Notes under the pieces: model-generated
Told to the model about the DNA's origin: nothing
What the model saw: the letters and a program-made list of their open reading frames with translations, nothing else
Databases searched by the model: none
Position numbers and translations under genes: made by a program
Shown here: one piece after another, positions 34,314 to 47,100 of the stretch
Position numbering within the stretch: the first letter of the stretch is position 1
Layout of the letters: each line of letters begins with the position of its first letter
Source of the DNA: Megamerina dolium
Taxonomy: Eukaryota > Arthropoda > Insecta > Diptera > Megamerinidae
Reading direction: 5' to 3'
Length of the DNA: 64,000 nt
NCBI GenBank assembly: GCA_963854835.1
Contig: OY978526.1
Location: forward strand, 10,867,277-10,931,276

Positions 34314-35598
34314 TTGGATCTATAACTTAATTCGTGCGGTTTTTTTTTTCAAATTTGTACGTTTATTTAAGAAAAACATGTACAATAGGATTATTGAAAG
34401 TATTGCTCATCTGAAGCTATGACTTTTTCCCATCTTTCTGGCAATTTGTGGATTCCATCCCAAAAGAGCTGCGCCGGCTTTGCGGCCAAAAAAGAATCAA
34501 GCCAATTTTTAATACACTGTTCTGATGTGAATCTTATTTCAGTGATGGCGTTCTGCATCGATCGGAATAAATGGTAGTCGGACGGGGCAAGGTCTGGGCT
34601 ATAAGGCGGTTGAGCCAAAACTTCCCAGCCGCTGTTTTCCAAATAGATTTTGACCGCTGTTGCAACATGAGGCCGAGCGTTGTCATGATGGAAAATTATG
34701 GACTCATGTCTGGTCGCATATTCCGGGCGTTTTTCGGCTATTGCTCTCTTCAAACGGATTAATTGTATTCGGGAGCATTCTCCATTGATGGTTTCACCCG
34801 ATTTTAGTGGCTCATAATAGAGCACACCCTTCTGATCCCACCAAATGCAGAGCATTACCTTCGCGCTATGGATATTCGTCTTTGCTCTCGATTTGACTGG
34901 TTGGCCGGGTTTCATATATGATTTTTTGCCCTTGGGGTTGTCATAATGGATCCATTTTTCATCACCAGTAACAATCCGATGCAAAAATGACTTCTTTTTG
35001 TGGCGTTCAGCAGCATTTCGGATATACAAAATCGCCTTTCAACGTCTCTCGGCTTCAGTTCATGTGGCACCCAATTTCCTTGCTTTTGAATGTATCCGGC
35101 TGCTTTTAAACGTTTTGAAATGGCTGCTTGAGTGACTCCCAAAGATTATGCAAGCTCTTCTTGTGTTTGGCAACAATCTTCATCGAGTAATGCTTCCAGT
35201 TCTTCATCTTAAAACTTTTTTGGCTGCCCAGGATGTTCTTCGTTTTCAAAGTCAAAATTACCACTTTTAAATCGTGCAAACCACATTTGGCACGTTCGCT
35301 CAGCTAGAGCATGTTCACCATAAACTTCCACCAAAATACGATGACTTTCGTCAGCAGTTTTCTTCATATTAAAGTAATGAAGAAGAACTCCCCGCAAAAA
35401 CACTTTTTCAGGCACAAAGTTCGACATATTTGAGTGAAAAAAATTATTGTTGCTTACGCTTCAAATGAATGACATATACTGAGAAAGACGCACAATGACA
35501 GTAGCTCTCCAATGCTTGTTCGGAATATTGGAACGATTGCATAATAATCAAGTTACGCCATCTCTTAGCAAACCGCACGAATTAAGTTATAGATCCAA
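34314..35598 (-). mobile_element. Mariner element, DD34D, complete ends
   Basis: 1285 bp, the classic mariner length, flanked by TA (34312-34313 and 35599-35600). The ~29 bp inverted repeats match closely: TTGGATCTATAACTTAATTC then GTGCGGTTT on the left, and the same on the reverse complement of the right end. Inserted between GST 3 and GST 4. Confidence 0.92.
34391..35427 (-). pseudogene. Mariner DD34D transposase pseudogene
   Basis: Starts MSNFVPEKVFLRGVLLHYF at 35427 and ends SDEQYFQ at 34391. The helix-turn-helix regions (KKTADESHRILVEVYGE, LGVTQAAISKRLKAAGY) and the WVPHEL linker are present. The catalytic Asps are kept: TGDEKW, HHDNARPH and APSDYHLF, with 34 residues between the second and third. 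Damage: an in-frame TAA after PKKF (35209-35211), another in the second helix-turn-helix lead (about 35147), and a frameshift near 35020 (after EMLL). Otherwise full length (~345 codons). The specific subfamily is not assigned. Confidence 0.88.
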
Positions 35599-36280
35599 TA
35601 AATTCTAATAGTTTCCAGGAAAATCTAAATATTGATGCACAAAAAAATATGCAAAACAACTTTTTCGTATTCATTAAAATGTATTACATTATTGATATTT
35701 TCATTGAAATTAGGTGAATAAAAAAATTAATCAATTACTTTTTAATCACTTTGTTTTTAAAGCAAAGTGATTACTCCAATGTAGCCAGTGGGGTAATCAA
35801 GGGGATAGTTCACTACACATTCTTATTTCGAGGAATTATTTTTTAAAAATTTATTAATTATTTGATAAGTTGTTTTGTGAAATTTTCTTTCATTAGAATT
35901 AATGAAAAAAAAAATTCACCAGACTATCGTAAATTCTGTCTGCGCCATTGTACATACATATGTATGTAACACAAGCTAAATCTATGTATATATAAATATA
36001 TTATATATATATATATATATATATAGATTTATATATATTTCATAAATATTTATAGATAGCTATGAATGACTTGTTTTTTTTTTTCACAAATATGTATCGC
36101 AAATGCAAATTTGTATGGTGTTTTGAAACTGGTGATAAATTTGAACGTACTTCGCTAAATATTCTCAGTAAGAAATTACTTTAAAAGGTTGCAAGTTACA
36201 TATTTAGTTATAATTCAAACATTTTCCGATCAATATTCAAGCTGAGCTGATATCGTTTTATTCATAGTTGAAACGACTAA
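35599..36280. other. Upstream region and leader of GST 4
   Basis: AT-rich, with a TA run near 36000-36025. The TATA-like CTTTAAAAAGCCG of genes 1-3 is not present. A leader exon probably ends at 36280 before donor GTAAGTCA (36281); the leader intron would be 36281-36433, acceptor ATTTCTAG, 25 bp before the ATG. Confidence 0.45.
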
Positions 36281-36458
36281 AGTAAGTCAATGGTTTATTT
36301 CAATGTGAACAAAATTGAGATGGTGTTGGAATATTCTATAGTGGACTCTTTGTCTTTCAATTAAAAATTAGTAAATTTTCTAGTAAATTGATACAACATT
36401 ATCTAATGTAGTATTTTTGATATTATTTCTAGCAAAATTATTGAAACTAAACTAAATT

Positions 36459-37103
36459 ATGAATTTCTACTTTATGTCGAGTTCGCCGCCATGCCGCGCA
36501 GTCATAATGACTGCGAAAGCAGTTGGTGTTAATCTGAAAAGAAAATGGGTGAGTACACTGACAGGCGAGCAATTAAAACCGGAATTTGTCAAAATCAATC
36601 CACAACATACACTGCCTACAATCGTTGATAACGGTTTTGTATTGTGGGAGTCACGCGCCATTATGATCTATTTGGTTGAGAAGTACGGTAAAAATGATGA
36701 TTTATATCCGAAATGTCCACAGAAGCAAGCTGTGATAAATCAGTGGTTTTATTTTGATATGGCATTGTATCAGAAATTCTTAGATTACTATGCCCCCAAG
36801 CTATTAGATCAGCCCGGTGATCCAGAGAAATTTAAAGCAATTGAAGCGCATTTTAAGATATTTGATACACTATTAGAGGATCGAACATATGTGGCCGGTG
36901 ATACATTAACGTTGGCCGATATTAGTTTACTTGCAACGATCTCACTCTATGATGTGGTCAAATTTGATTTCGGAAAATACCCCAATGTGGCCAAATGGTA
37001 CATTCTAGTTGATGAAATTGCACCCGGCTCTGATGAGAATAGAACCATTTGTGCACAACTTAAAGTAGTTTATAAAAAGAAATTGGATGAATGGACAAAT
37101 TGA
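36459..37103 (+). CDS. Glutathione S-transferase, delta class, divergent (GST 4)
   Basis: 214 residues, intact and intronless. N terminus MNFYFMSSSPPCRAV keeps the catalytic Ser9; NPQHTLPT (His50) and WESRAI (Glu64-Ser65-Arg66) are kept. Position 38, His in genes 1-3 and a glutathione contact in fly GSTD1, is Gln here (TGEQLKPEF). The helical domain has drifted (DYYAPKLLDQPGDPEK) and the end is quite different: SDENRTICAQLKVVYKKKLD in place of the [14 protein letters not shown] type, 6 residues longer than GST 1. Likely a separate, older cluster member resembling the GstD2-D10 group of Drosophila, with altered substrate range. Poly(A) signal AATAAA at 37140-37145, facing the 3' end of the cadherin gene. 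Confidence 0.93.
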   Translation: MNFYFMSSSPPCRAVIMTAKAVGVNLKRKWVSTLTGEQLKPEFVKINPQHTLPTIVDNGFVLWESRAIMIYLVEKYGKNDDLYPKCPQKQAVINQWFYFDMALYQKFLDYYAPKLLDQPGDPEKFKAIEAHFKIFDTLLEDRTYVAGDTLTLADISLLATISLYDVVKFDFGKYPNVAKWYILVDEIAPGSDENRTICAQLKVVYKKKLDEWTN

Positions 37104-37162
37104 ATAATAATACAATATAACAGCTAATTAAAAAACAAAAATAAAATCTATAAAAATTCAAT

Positions 37163-37168
37163 TTTATT
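37163..37168 (-). terminator. Cadherin poly(A) signal candidate
   Basis: AATAAA on the minus strand ~200 bp beyond the stop. It overlaps the 3' end of GST 4, whose own AATAAA is at 37140-37145. Confidence 0.45.
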
Positions 37169-37364
37169 ACATAATGAACATAGAAATAGGTACTCGTAAT
37201 ACATATGTATGTACAACACTAAATATATGTAGTTATATTACATAATCTGCCAGGTACTCGACTAAATACAAATACAACAATAAAACGTATAAAGAGGAGG
37301 GGAGGGTGGTTTGGTCGCTTTAAATGTAAGCGATTTTGATTGATCTCTTAAAAGTAAACAGAAC

Positions 37365-37740
37365 CTAAAATATTGAATTTGATTTACCAAATTCGATGGG
37401 ACGTCGAAATGATTGTTCCAAATTATGCAGACGTTCTTCCAGATCATTCATCGAGTTGCGCAACATATGACCACGCGGTCGCAACGAGATTTGCGGTGAA
37501 CTTTGCATGAGGTCATCTTTGATGCCCGAAAACGAATGCCGCACACAAGAACGCTTCTCAAAGGCAGCAGGCGTGACAGCAGAAGCCGTACTTTGTGCTG
37601 CGGTCTGATAATCCGAATGCTGTTGATGTTTTCGATGATACTCGCAGAGATTATGTTGCTGTTGCTGATGATTTGTATTGCGACAGTTTGTTGCAACAAG
37701 TTGTCGTTCACCATTCTTCAGAGAATCATCATAATTATCA
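37365..37740 (-). CDS. Cad87A: Cadherin last coding exon (cytoplasmic C terminus)
   Basis: The acceptor (TTATCAG) lies just above 37740. The open frame gives ~125 residues, DNYDDSLKNGERQL... through PRGHMLRNSMNDLEERLHNL to FGKSNSIF and a TAG at 37365-37367. It takes one base from the previous exon to make AGT (Ser), in phase. The end S-I-F fits a class I PDZ-binding pattern (Ser at -2, hydrophobic last residue). A coiled-coil-like MNDLEERLHNLEQS precedes it. Confidence 0.75.
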
Positions 37741-40700
37741 CTGATAATGGTGCAGTAGCCGAAAGAATAATAAAAATGATTAAATGTTTAGAAGAATGGA
37801 TAAATATTTGTGAGGCTTTCGTAGAGTGTCGTCGTTTCGAATTGAAATAAAATACAAGAAAATAATACTGTCCAAGTTACTTGAATTTTGACATATTTGG
37901 AATATAATTGTATACCATTTATTATTTGAATATTACTTTAATAAATGCCACTAATGTTTCGAATACAGTCCAGTCTGAAGATCAACTCACACTGCCATGT
38001 GAGGAGAGAAAAATGTCTTGTCCATCAGATAATATACATTTTTTGAGACGTATTCGTAACTTCTGTTGTGCAGTGAAAATTGGGAAAGACCTCTCCGCAC
38101 CGTTTAATACCGAATGGGGTTTCAGACAAGGTAATTCGTTATCGTGCGACTTCTTCAATCATATTATGGAGAAAATAATACGTGCTGCTGATCTACAGCA
38201 GCACATAATGGCACTATCTTCAACAAAAGTGTCATGCTGTTAGCGTATGCCGACGATGTCGACATAATCGACATGAACACGCGAGCAGTCAGTGCAGCCT
38301 TACGGTGAACGAGGCCAAGACGAAGTACTTAGTGTCAACAAACAAAGAGTCCCGGCGTCGTAGACAGCACGTCACTGTTGACAACTACGCTTTTGAAGAA
38401 GTAAGGGACTTTGGCTATCTTGGAACCAACATTAACAGCAGTAATGGCGTCAGCCTGGAGATATTTTGCGAAGGATCACTCTTGCAAACAGGTGCTACTT
38501 TGGGCTAAGTAAGCAATTGAGAAGTCGGGCCCTCTCTCATCATGCCTGTCCTAACATATGGCGCTGAAGCTTGGACAATTTCCACCATGGATGAGCGAAT
38601 GCTTGGAGTTTTCGAGAGAAAAGTCCTACGCAAGATCTTTGGACATATTTGCGTTGGTGGCGAGTACCGAATAAGGTACAATCATGAGCTGTACGAGCTG
38701 TATGCCGATATTGACATAGCAAAGCGCATCAAAATCCAGCGGCTACGCTGGCTAGGTCATGTCGAGCGAATGGAAGAGCACGCTCCAGCTAAGAAGGTGT
38801 TATATTCGGAACCCGCTGGAGGACGATGCAGAAGAGGAAGACCTAAACTCCGGTGGAAAGACCAAGTACTGGAGAACCAGCTAGAGAATAACAGAGATGG
38901 CTGGCGAAGCATGTTATATTCGGCCTAAATCTATATTCGGTTGTTATGGCCACATAAGTAAGTAAGTATTCGGGTTCGTTGAATTCAAATCCCTGACCTT
39001 AAGCGCAAAAAATGATGAGAGATGAAATGTATGACCGACCTCCGCTAATTTAAACTCTAGAGGAGGTCTCCTCCAAAATTTTCACTGGTTAATGGATTAA
39101 AATAAAAAAAAAAACCAGCAAATAGTTATTTCGTTATTTTGGGTTCCAAAAACTTTATATTATAGAATATTTCATAGGTGATGCTAGTGATATAAAGTCA
39201 TATTGAAAAGTAATCCTATTTTTCGGAAGAAAAACAGAACTTCCAAGTGCAAACTTAATCATGTGTGCTTTGGTCCTTCTAAAAAAAAATCAACTGGCGA
39301 AGCCTCATAATATGTATTATATATTGTATTTTTTTTTTTTTGTCCAGCTTATTCATGTTTAATAGAACTGACAGAATTTTGGATTAATTGACGTATTGGC
39401 TTTTAATTTCAATTGTAAAATAAGATACTCCAAAAAAAAAAAACCAAGAAAAGCATCTATTACAATTACCTGCTGTCTGTACCCATTACAGCTGTACCAG
39501 CAGTAATAGTAGCACCACTATGATTACTACCAATATTATTATTATTGTTATTATTATTGCTATTATTATTACTGTTATTTATATTATTATTTATCATTTC
39601 GATATGATGTTTGGCATGTCTTGGACAGAGTAGATCCTTTGAGTTGAGCCGCTTCAATGCATTATGTCTGGCTGGCTGACTTCTTTGTGATGCTTGCGAC
39701 GAATGATTGCATGAATCTGGTGAAGTTTCATACAATTCACGACTGCTTAGAAATTCAACACCTGAATCTTGTGCATTCGATTGCATGGAAAACATTGCCG
39801 ACTCATATGGATTGTTCGAATTGCTGCCGGGATTAATATGGAGACAGAGAGAGAGAGAGAAAGAGATGTACATAAGGTGATATGCTGGGTGATATGATGC
39901 TATACTAACTTACAGATTATTCACCGTTTGTGTTGTATTAAATTTTAATACAAACGGTGATGCCGTCGATTCGTTTTCCAACGAGGAATTACAACGATTA
40001 ACCGCGGTTAACCCGGTTGTTGTGCCTGATGCAGCTGCTGCAGCCGCCGCTGCCGCCACAGATTTGGCAACGACTTTAGGTAGTGGCACATCAATGTACT
40101 CACGTGGACGATGACTATGGAGAAAAAAAAAAAAAACAGAGAAATAACATCATAACAGAGCAGATTCAATGATCACCGGCAGCCAATTCAACTTACTCAT
40201 TATGTTGATTCGCTTGGTGATGTTGATGCTGATGCGAATGATGCGAATGATGTTGGGCATGAGAGTGTACATGCGCATGCGGATGCTGTTGATTTTGTTG
40301 ATGATGATTGTGCAACGAATGGCTCGATGACGACTCCAATGATAGTGGCTGTGTTGAAACCATTGTGGACGATTGCATTGATGTTGGCGCTGAAATGACG
40401 CAGTGAGGGGGAGTGAAATCAATAAGAGAGTCGTGACATCAATATATATATGGATAATTTCAATTATGGATTTGAGGTTATTACCACTTTGTTGTATTTG
40501 TGGTTGCTGTTGTTCGAATTGTTGTTGTTGCTGCTGCTGCTGCTGATGACAATTACTACGACGCTGATGCTGACGACATGCATCAATACCGGCACGTGCG
40601 ATCGAATATGTCAGACCGGTTTCCGATGATGGGAACTCCTGCTGTGACCAAACGCCAACAATGCTGCCACTATATGAAGCATATCCCGTTGTAGTTGTTG

Positions 40701-41080
40701 TACATGCAACATTCAATATGATTATTTATTATTTCATATGGCAATGTGTTGTTGACGTATTGATGTTACGATAGATGATGCATGATGATGTTGGTGTGAA
40801 ATGATGTGAACGAGATTGTAAAATCATAAGCAGACATGATTATGTGATTGTCATAAGAATTAAATCATACGAGTAAAAGAAAATCATTTAATGCGAAACT
40901 GGTTATAAATACTTATAATGTGGTTGATTATGTTAACTGCGTTAATTGACAGTAGTAAAAACCGTTTAATAGCAGCACATTGAAAATAAATTTATTATAT
41001 GTAGTACGAGTGATTGCGTTACATGTACGTTAGAACTAACTAGCTTGGTCGGTTTAATTGGTTTGATTGAATTGATTATG

Positions 41081-41111
<31 letters not shown>

Positions 41112-44100
41112 GTGTTTGTGTTACGAAAATTTTTTTTACAGTTATAATTTAAAGTCATAGAAATTCCATACAAGAACAACTTATTCCTGGCATATTTGAC
41201 ATATAAATCATAGTTGCTGCTCATGGTATCATCTTGGTTTTTTTTTCGGTAAGAGAGAATGGATAATTTCTAGCTATACGATAATATAGTGCAACAATGT
41301 TGAAAAAAATTTATTTTTTTGCAGATTACTCAACCACAGCAATTTTGAATGCAAATAATGGGTGTGACTATGAAGATGTTAGATATCAACTCAGAGCTGT
41401 GTGATGTGAAAGTAGCCGATGTAAAAATAAAAATTCAACATTATTATATTTATAATCCAAAGAATAACTATTATTTTCGAGAAAAAATAATCAGAAATTA
41501 ATATCAAATAAATAATAAAAAATTATGAAGTATTTTCTGCGCGTACAATGTGACAGACATATCTATGACGCATAGAGCTCCTTTCCTATTAATTTTTCAT
41601 AGATGTTTTAAATTTATATGTCTATGTTTATGCATTTAAAGGGATTGAGGTATGTTGGTATATATGTATTTTCAATCAAACAAAACAACCAAACCACTTA
41701 TATTTTATGCAAATAAAATAAAAAATTTATTAATCATTATTAGCATAAGTAGGTGAGCTTATTGTATGTATATCGTAGTATGTTGATATGCATTGATATT
41801 GTATGTAATTATGTATGTACATATGTATGTATGTGTATATGAGTGTCATATAACGCCGGTACATAATCATTTTAATAATGTCTGTTGCATATATTACTTA
41901 TTGCAAATTAAAATCAGTCTTAAAAACAGTTCTTATGCCTACACATACTCGTACCTATATGAAGTTATATATACAAGTATGTATGTGTTAGGTTGTAATG
42001 AAAGTTTTGTCGTTTTTATTCTTTCTCACATATTTTAATTTTGAATGCGGATTTATGTAAAAAAAATTTTGAATTGTTGTGTTTGGCAACAATGCGACTA
42101 TTAATTATTTGATCTTCTTTCATACGGTGGGTATCGAGACGGGAAAATGTGGGAGAATTTTTAAAACAGCTTAATTACCGATAATCATATTTATATTCAT
42201 CGTAAAATAGAGTTTATAATGCATAAACTTACATCGAATTGGGGGCACAGTAAGTTTTTGGAATTGAAAATTTGACTATATATTCTGGCAAATAAGATTC
42301 GGGACTAATTCAATCGAAGTGGCCGAGTTGGTAGCATGTCACTAGTTGGTCTGTCACTTAGTTTTTTTTTACCACGAACTAAATATCAATCATAAAACAT
42401 TTATAAGCCTTTTAAACTGCACAAAGTTGGGTTCAAACGAAAAAAAAATACAATAAAAGTCGATATATTTCTTAAACAGCTGATGACGCTATGGAAATGG
42501 ATCACATACCAGGTGTACAAGCTAAAATCCGCTGTTTGCTCGTAGATGGCGTTAGTGAGCATATTGAGCTATTATCGACTGTGCATTCATACAACAACAT
42601 ACATTTTTCCTCGTGTAATCATGTCTAGTTTCGTGACAGAAAAAGAGCATATGCGGGAAGCTCTACTTTTTTGCTTCAACTTGAAGAAATCTGCTGCTGA
42701 GTCGCATCGAATGCTTGTGGAGACAGTGCGCTATCGGAAACCACTTGCAGAGACTTGTTTCGTCGGCCAAAAAGAAGGCCATTTTGACTTGAGTGACAAG
42801 AAGCTTGAAAATAGACCCAGAAAAGTTGGGGATCATGATTTGAGAGGCTCTTTTGGATGAGGACGACACCCAAACGCAAAAAATGCTTGCCGAACAGTTA
42901 GGTGTTACTCAACAAGCCATTTCCATACGTTTACGAGCCATGGGCACCCCATCAATTGAACGATAGGCAGATGGAGCGATGCCAAAACACATGCGAAATC
43001 TTGCTTGCTAGACAAAAAAGAAAGTCGTTCCTGCATCTTGTGGTGAATTGCGATGAAAAGTGGATATACTTTGAGAAACCTAAACGAAAAAATCGGCCAC
43101 CCAGCAACTTCTTCTCCAAGACCAAATCGCTTTGGACGCAAGACAATGCTGTGCGTTTGGTGGGATCAGCAGGGTGTCATCTATTACGAACTGTTGAAAC
43201 CTGGTGAAAACGTCAATGCTCATCGCTACCACCAACAATTAGTGAAATTGGGTGAAAAAAGTCCTGATTATGAACAAAGACATGAGAAGCTGATTTTTCT
43301 CCACGACAACGCCCCATCGCACACAGCAAAACTGGTCCAAAACTACTTGGACACACTCAATTGGGAGGTGCTACCTCATCCCGCTTATTCATCAGACCTG
43401 GCCCCTTCTCACTATCACCTGTTTTCGTCGATGGGTCACGAGTGGTTTGCCTCGAAGAATGAGGAATTCTTTTGGCATGGTATACACAAATTGCCCGATA
43501 GATGGGAAAATGTGTAGCTAGTGAGAGCAAATACTTTGAATAAATTAATTTTTGGCTTTCTATGAAAAAAAGTGTTTATTTTTTTATCGAAAAACAGCGG
43601 ATTTAAGCTTGTACATCTGGTATTCCAAAACGATTGTGGTCAAAGTATGGCGAAATCGATCAAACAGTGGCTAAAGCAAGACCAATGGTCAGAAAAGTTT
43701 TAATGTGCATTTGGTGGAACTGGAAAGGAATCATGTGATATGAGCTGCTTCTATATATAGCCAAATAACAAGTTCAGACCTGTAGTCAATAATCGAACAA
43801 TTTGATTGATCAAAAGAAGAGGTGTTGTATCCCATAAGAACAACTGCAGACTCTCTAGAACCCCTGCGGCACTGAAGCATTCACCTTATTGTTCGGACGT
43901 TGCAGTTTTGCCATTAAAAATTTTCTCAGTGAATATAAATAGACATCAAAAGAGTATTGTGGAAATATGTAAAACCAAATATACCATTTGTCCAAAATCG
44001 GACTATTCGAACTAAATGAAATAAGATCTTGCAATAAATTGTTTTGCCGAACCCCAATAAAATAATCAATAATCAATTTAATTTGAAATTTTGTGTAGAG

Positions 44101-47100
44101 GATGAAATTCTGAAGCATTAAAAATATTGAATGTATTTTAGAAGCGTGTTACTTAAAAAAAAAAGAACATTCACAATATAAAAAATGCGTCGCTCTGGTT
44201 GACTCAACTAATAAGGAAAACGTCAATAAAGCGAAGAAACTAGTTCTTAATAATTGTCGCTTCAGTCCCAAAAAGCTATCCTGTGAACTTAACATCTCTT
44301 ATGAATCGTCTCGGACTGTTGTCTATTGTCTAGACAGACTCGATAAAAAAATCTCAACTCCTTGAAATGGATTATCGTAACCGATAGACTGAAGATTTGT
44401 TAGAATGAACCAATTTGGGCCTCATCAAGCACATAATTATGGATTCTAGCAGTCGACAATAATTAGAATGACCGTTCCCAAAGGTATTGAAACTCCAAAA
44501 ACTCAAGACAAACAATGGTTTTCTTTTTATATTCAAGGGTTAGTTCATTCGGAATGCCTTCCATTTTGTCAAATAATGATTATACCAAATAACAATATGG
44601 ATATTAGACTTCAAAGAGGGAGAGAGAGAGAGAGAACATTTATTAAAAGTACAAAATCTTTTAAAGAACAATTTGTGGATTTTGTACTGTGACAATAGGC
44701 GGACTTCTTTTTGTTTCCAAAATCTAAAATTCCGCGCTGATGAACCAGTTTGACTTTAGTTGCAGTCATAAAGATTAATTCTTTTTCGAGAAGCCGCTTG
44801 TACTATAGGCAGAATTGCCAATGTCCTACCAACAGTTGTGCACTATTTAAAGAAATAAATTTAGAGTTGTCGATCTAAAACGCAGAAGACCATAAATGAA
44901 CAATAATTTCACCACATATATATCTCTAGCTAATTCAATGCAAAATTTGAGGAAAGAAAAAAAAAACGACAATACTTTCTTGACAACCTACCCAAAATCA
45001 TTCATTCATTTACCGTTTCTGTCGCGTGCAAACAAAACATAACGCAATCATGGCAGCACCAATGCCACATAAAATTATCAGCACAATGCTTATAATTTCC
45101 AGATTGCTCATAAAGGATGCTGCCGTCTGGTACGGATGTCGTCTGGCCAATTGACCGAATTCAGCTAATTCAATAATACGTGGCATAAGACTGCTATAGG
45201 TACTACCTCTGCTGTTGCTGCTGCTACTGATGCTGTTGACGTCGGCTTCTGAAGTTTCGTCATCGCTGTTCTCCTCTTGTTGTAGTTGATGATGTTTTTG
45301 TTGCTGTAATTGCAACGTATCCAATTGTAAATTGGACAACGATCTGTATCGAAATATATGTGAATATGAGCATGTGAAAATATATGTACGATAGTAGTAC
45401 ATAAGGTGATTAACTTACTCTTGCAATTGTTCCATATCCAAAATTGCATTGGTACGATAATCAACCGCATAAATGTAGGCATCAGTGCTGTATGCAAATT
45501 AACAAGTAAATAATACATACATACATATATTGAATATTTATGAAAGCAAACGATCTTATACTTACGCAGGCTCCAGTCCGCCTACATGTGGTTCCAGCAG
45601 TCTTACTCTCACATCCATTTGAATAACCTCACTCAGCACATTCAGCAGTGCGTCGATTCGTTGCTCCACTTCGACTGGTTTGCCAGCTAAAACGATACGC
45701 ACTTGCCGCGCCTCATCGATTACATAGACGAACACATTTGTTATACTACTGCGACCATCATCGGCACCACCACGATCAGTGGCTTTCACGTCGAATCCAT
45801 AGACACGCTCCTCCACGGGTACAGTCCCAATGAGTCGTATTTTGCCAGTCTGCTCATCAATGCCAAAGAGCCGCGATGGTTCATTGAGTAGACGATAACG
45901 AATTTCCGCATTAAGTCCCGCATCGGCGTCTATCGCCTCTACACGTGTTATGGGATAACCGAAGTTGGCCGTACGTGGCACCACCGCAATTATGGGATGG
46001 CCATTTGTCTTGAATATCGGCGAGTTATCATTTTCATCGAGTATATGCACAACAATGCGGCACTCGTTCTGCTCTAAACCCTCTATACGTTCATCGATGA
46101 CAGGATAGGATATCTTGGCCCAGGTTCGTGCCTCTCGATTCGGTTTATCCGCTCGTACTCTCAATTGATATCGTGAGAAACGTTCACGATCGAATGTCTT
46201 CAAAGCAAATATTGTTGCCGTCTTGGCGTCGAATTCAAATGGCGGATCCATTTCAGTATCGTCATCGGCACCTACCTCTAAGACAACACTCCAGCGAAAA
46301 GCTTCCGTAGTTGTATCGGCAATGGTCAAATTGAGTTGCATTAACTCTGTCGGTGTCTCATTGTTTTCCAACAGCTGGACCTCATAGTATTGATGTTGAA
46401 ATATTGTAATATTGGCGAAATCGATTTTCTCTTCAGGTTTTGAACTTGGCTCTGTCACAGCTTGACCCTGCAGATTGATGAGCACCACTGCCGTTGATGA
46501 ATGGGCTGGACTTCCCAAATCTGAGGCGACTACAGTTACATTCAGATGTTCATAATGGTTGTAGCTGCGAAAGTTGGCCACTGTTGTAATGGTGCCATCA
46601 CGTGAATCAATTTGAAAGATTGGCGCATGTATGTCTTGATGTAAAATGGAGTACAAAACCAGGCCGTTACCATTTCCGATATAATCTTTGTCGATGGCAG
46701 TCACTTGTTTCACAAACATACCCGGATTTGTACTTCTATCGAGATAGGCCTTATAGATAGGGAGCATTAGTGTTTTGTCCGCCACATCAGCGATGTATTG
46801 TTCGGCTCTGGTCATATCATCATAGCCTATAAATTCTGGCCGATTATCGTTGATATCCAAAACATTAACTTCAACATCCACAGAGCTTGACATGCGAACC
46901 AGCGGCTCTGCATTGTCGGTAGCTATAATTTGAAAATTATATTTGGCACGCAATTCACGATCCAAATTGCCGCTGATCTTGATGACACCGGACAGCGGTT
47001 TCACTTTAAATGGCAAATCCAATTCACTCATACTATAGGATACGTTAGCATTTTCGCCATAGTCCAAATCAACAGCCAGCACCTGACCCAAAACACTGTC

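Noticed and set aside
37503..37850. Plus-strand 115-codon hydrophobic frame
   Set aside because: Antisense of the cadherin last exon, which has the better codon pattern and splice phase.
40670..40728. Extending the Gln-rich cadherin exon upstream as a gene start
   Set aside because: No in-frame ATG; the acceptor at 40670 fits the phase of the transmembrane exon.
42316..42440. tRNA-like sequence (GGCCGAGTTGGT and a GGTTCAAAC)
   Set aside because: The boxes are over 100 bp apart and no cloverleaf can be drawn; chance resemblance or a very old SINE.
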